Shown here piece by piece: positions 62,441 to 64,000 of a DNA stretch of 64,000 nucleotides (its first letter is position 1; every line of letters begins with the position of its first letter). The translations under genes were made by a program, and so were the position numbers. The notes below the pieces were generated by a model. The model was not told the origin of the DNA and searched no databases. It saw nothing but the letters and a program-made list of their open reading frames with translations. This DNA comes from Verrucomicrobiota bacterium. GTDB taxonomy: Bacteria > Verrucomicrobiota > Verrucomicrobiae > Limisphaerales > UBA11358. The stretch is taken from assembly GCA_014860005.1 (NCBI GenBank), contig JACZKP010000066.1, forward strand, positions 10,861-74,860, written 5' to 3'.

Positions 62441-63514
62441 TCACTGAAAAAAGCGCCGTCGAAACCAGAAGGCCACATGCACCAGGCCAATCAGTGCCGG
62501 CACTTCAATCAACGGGCCGACCACGGCTGCAAAGGCCACACCCGATTTGAGGCCAAAGACTGCAATGGCCACGGCGATGGCGAGTTCAAAGTTGTTGCCC
62601 GCCGAGGTGAACGCCAGCGAGGTGGAACGCGGATAATCCGCCCCAAGCTTCTTCGCCATCACAAAGCTCACGAAGAACATGATCACAAAATACAGCACGA
62701 GCGGGATGGCGATGCGCAACACATCCAGCGGTAGCCGCACGATGGCGTCACCCTTGAACGTGAACATCACCACGATGGTAAAAAGCAGCGCGGTGAGCGT
62801 GAGCGGCGAGATGCGCGGAAGGAATACCCGTTCATACCACTCCTCCCCTTTTAGCGGCACAAGAATCACCCGGCTCAACACTCCCGCCGCGAAGGGAATC
62901 CCAAGATAAATCATGACGCTCCAAAAGATCTCACTCATGTGGACTTCCACCACGACGCCTTTCAACCCGAAGTAGGGCGGCAACACCGTGATGAACAACC
63001 AGGCGTAGAAACTGTAGAATAGAATTTGCGCAATGCTGTTGAGTGCCACCAGACCGGCGGCATATTCCCGGCTGCCATGGGCCAGTTCGTTCCAAACCAG
63101 AACCATTGCGATACACCGCGCAATGCCCACGAGAATCAATCCCACCATGTAATCCGGATGATCGCGGAGTAACAGCACGGCGAGCAGGAACATGAGCGCC
63201 GGACCAACGACCCAATTCTGTACCAGCGAAAGCGTGAGAATCCGCGTATTGGCGAACACCCTGGGAAGCTGCGAATATTTCACCTTGGCCAGCGGTGGAT
63301 ACATCATGAGAATCAAACCAATAGCGATGGGCAGATTGGTGGTGCCCACGGTCATCGGCGCGAAGAACCCCTCGGGATCGCTGAGGACAAAGTGACCCAG
63401 CAGCACGCCGAGGCCCATGGCCGCGAAAATCCAGACCGTGAGATAACGGTCCAGGAAAGACATGTTCCTGGCCACCGCTTCGGGCTGGGAGAAGGCTGGC
63501 GAGGGTGCTTTCAT
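62441..63514 (-). CDS. acr3: Arsenite efflux permease, ACR3 family
   Basis: 357 residues from the ATG at 63514; the longer open frame upstream is overlapping antisense-type sequence from the methyltransferase gene. The protein has about ten membrane helices with [36 protein letters not shown], a Cys in [18 protein letters not shown] (the ACR3 signature region with its essential cysteine) and [22 protein letters not shown]3 expels arsenite using the proton motive force. It overlaps the methyltransferase gene by 4 bases (ATGA), making an arsenic detoxification unit. No ArsR or ArsC gene lies inside the window. Confidence 0.93.
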   Translation of the reverse strand: MKAPSPAFSQPEAVARNMSFLDRYLTVWIFAAMGLGVLLGHFVLSDPEGFFAPMTVGTTNLPIAIGLILMMYPPLAKVKYSQLPRVFANTRILTLSLVQNWVVGPALMFLLAVLLLRDHPDYMVGLILVGIARCIAMVLVWNELAHGSREYAAGLVALNSIAQILFYSFYAWLFITVLPPYFGLKGVVVEVHMSEIFWSVMIYLGIPFAAGVLSRVILVPLKGEEWYERVFLPRISPLTLTALLFTIVVMFTFKGDAIVRLPLDVLRIAIPLVLYFVIMFFVSFVMAKKLGADYPRSTSLAFTSAGNNFELAIAVAIAVFGLKSGVAFAAVVGPLIEVPALIGLVHVAFWFRRRFFQ

Positions 63515-64000
63515 GTTGCGAGCCCAGTGCCTTTGCGTGCCGTGATCTCCAGGCTGGTGATGTAATCGCCGGGGGTGGCCCCGGCCGGGAGGTGACCCAT
63601 GATTTGCTGGTACAGGGGGTCCTGCCAGTCCAGCATGCCCTCCACGTAGGCCGGCTTCGGGATCAACCGAATGTCCGTCAAGCCGGCCTGCCCGGCCATG
63701 CGCTCCGTTTCGCTCGCCAGCACGGCACCCGCCACGCACCCCACCAGCGCCTGGACACTCTCGAGAATGGCCGCCGGCAAAGGCTTCAGCAGCGCCAGGT
63801 CGGAGACGGCCACCCGTCCGCCCGGTTTGAGCACGCGCGCGATCTCGCGCCACACCTGCGGTTTGTCGGTCGAAAGGTTGATGACGCAGTTGGAGAGGAT
63901 GACGTCGACACTGTCATCCGCGACCGGCAGATGCTCGATCTCGCCAAGCCGGAACTCGACATTGTCCAGCCCGGTGCGTTGCCGATAAGTCGCCGTATTC
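63511..64000 (-). CDS. arsM: Arsenite S-adenosylmethyltransferase, 5' partial
   Basis: 163 residues visible, cut by the window edge, so the SAM-binding first half is missing. The remaining part shows [38 protein letters not shown] with the conserved Cys of the SNCVINLS motif, and [21 protein letters not shown]-terminally it contains an additional cysteine in [19 protein letters not shown], one of the residues that bind arsenic. The enzyme methylates As(III). Its stop overlaps the acr3 start. Confidence 0.92.
   Translation of the reverse strand, partial: NTATYRQRTGLDNVEFRLGEIEHLPVADDSVDVILSNCVINLSTDKPQVWREIARVLKPGGRVAVSDLALLKPLPAAILESVQALVGCVAGAVLASETERMAGQAGLTDIRLIPKPAYVEGMLDWQDPLYQQIMGHLPAGATPGDYITSLEITARKGTGLAT

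Noticed and set aside
63515..63853. A 113-residue N-terminal extension of the arsenite permease
   Set aside because: It is Gly/Arg/His-rich and overlaps arsM in another frame; the ATG at 63514 gives the normal ACR3 length.

Overview
The window looks like one chromosomal segment of a GC-rich, free-living Verrucomicrobiota bacterium. Three signs support this. (1) It carries the DUF1501, DUF1549/DUF1553 and PPC-domain secretome that marks the Planctomycetes-Verrucomicrobia branch. (2) It has Gram-negative envelope genes (lpxB, a porin, lipoproteins). (3) Short degenerate dispersed repeats fill many spacers. No rRNA, tRNA or CRISPR array was found. The window cuts genes at both ends: a TIM-barrel sugar isomerase/epimerase on the left and an arsenite methyltransferase on the right.

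Left third (1-20 kb), polysaccharide and sugar use. A minus-strand cluster carries a DUF1549/1553 protein, a DUF1501 protein, a PPC-domain protein and a double RidA-like protein. Next come two tandem secreted GH29 alpha-L-fucosidases and a DUF2961 (GH172-type) secreted protein. An adenylate kinase, a Tat-exported aldo/keto reductase and an RCC1-repeat protein follow. A plus-strand unit then encodes a ribose-type ABC permease, its lipoprotein sugar-binding protein and an L-fucose/L-arabinose isomerase-like enzyme. The natural reading is release, import and isomerisation of deoxy- or pentose sugars. No ABC ATPase is present nearby.

Middle (20-36 kb), housekeeping and defence remnants. A REC-PAS-histidine kinase overlaps its NarL-type response regulator. 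Rex, a small membrane protein, lpxB, a UPF0175/DUF3368 toxin-antitoxin pair and a Gfo/Idh/MocA oxidoreductase form one minus-strand series. plsY-gpsA follow, then proS. Next to proS lies a stand-alone CRISPR adaptation module: a 5'-truncated cas4, intact cas1 and intact cas2, with no effector genes and no array. A perfect 24-bp inverted repeat lies 3' of cas2. A fumarylacetoacetate-hydrolase-family protein and an SGNH/TPR membrane protein complete the section.

Right half (36-64 kb). A 1381-residue secreted protein combines PA14-like domains with a C-type lectin domain and ends at a textbook terminator. It is followed by a GH10-like lipoprotein hydrolase, a PPi-type phosphofructokinase, an FkbM methyltransferase coupled to a zinc-ribbon protein, and a TIM-barrel gene broken by a one-base frameshift. 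From 47 to 53 kb there is an accessory patch: a DUF4258/MqsA-like toxin-antitoxin pair, a large SMC-like ATPase whose ends run into repeats, and a HelD-like helicase. The remainder holds a ThuA-DUF1080 protein, a DksA-type zinc-finger protein, an alpha/beta hydrolase, prfC, a DUF1573-rhodanese-DoxX operon, an OprP-like porin with an operator-like repeat pair, and an arsenic unit (arsM-acr3).

The items most worth a second look are the isolated cas4-fragment/cas1/cas2 module with its neighbouring hairpin, the repeat-bounded ATPase, and the toxin-antitoxin pair translationally coupled to lpxB. All functional calls come from motif recognition by eye; no database search was run.
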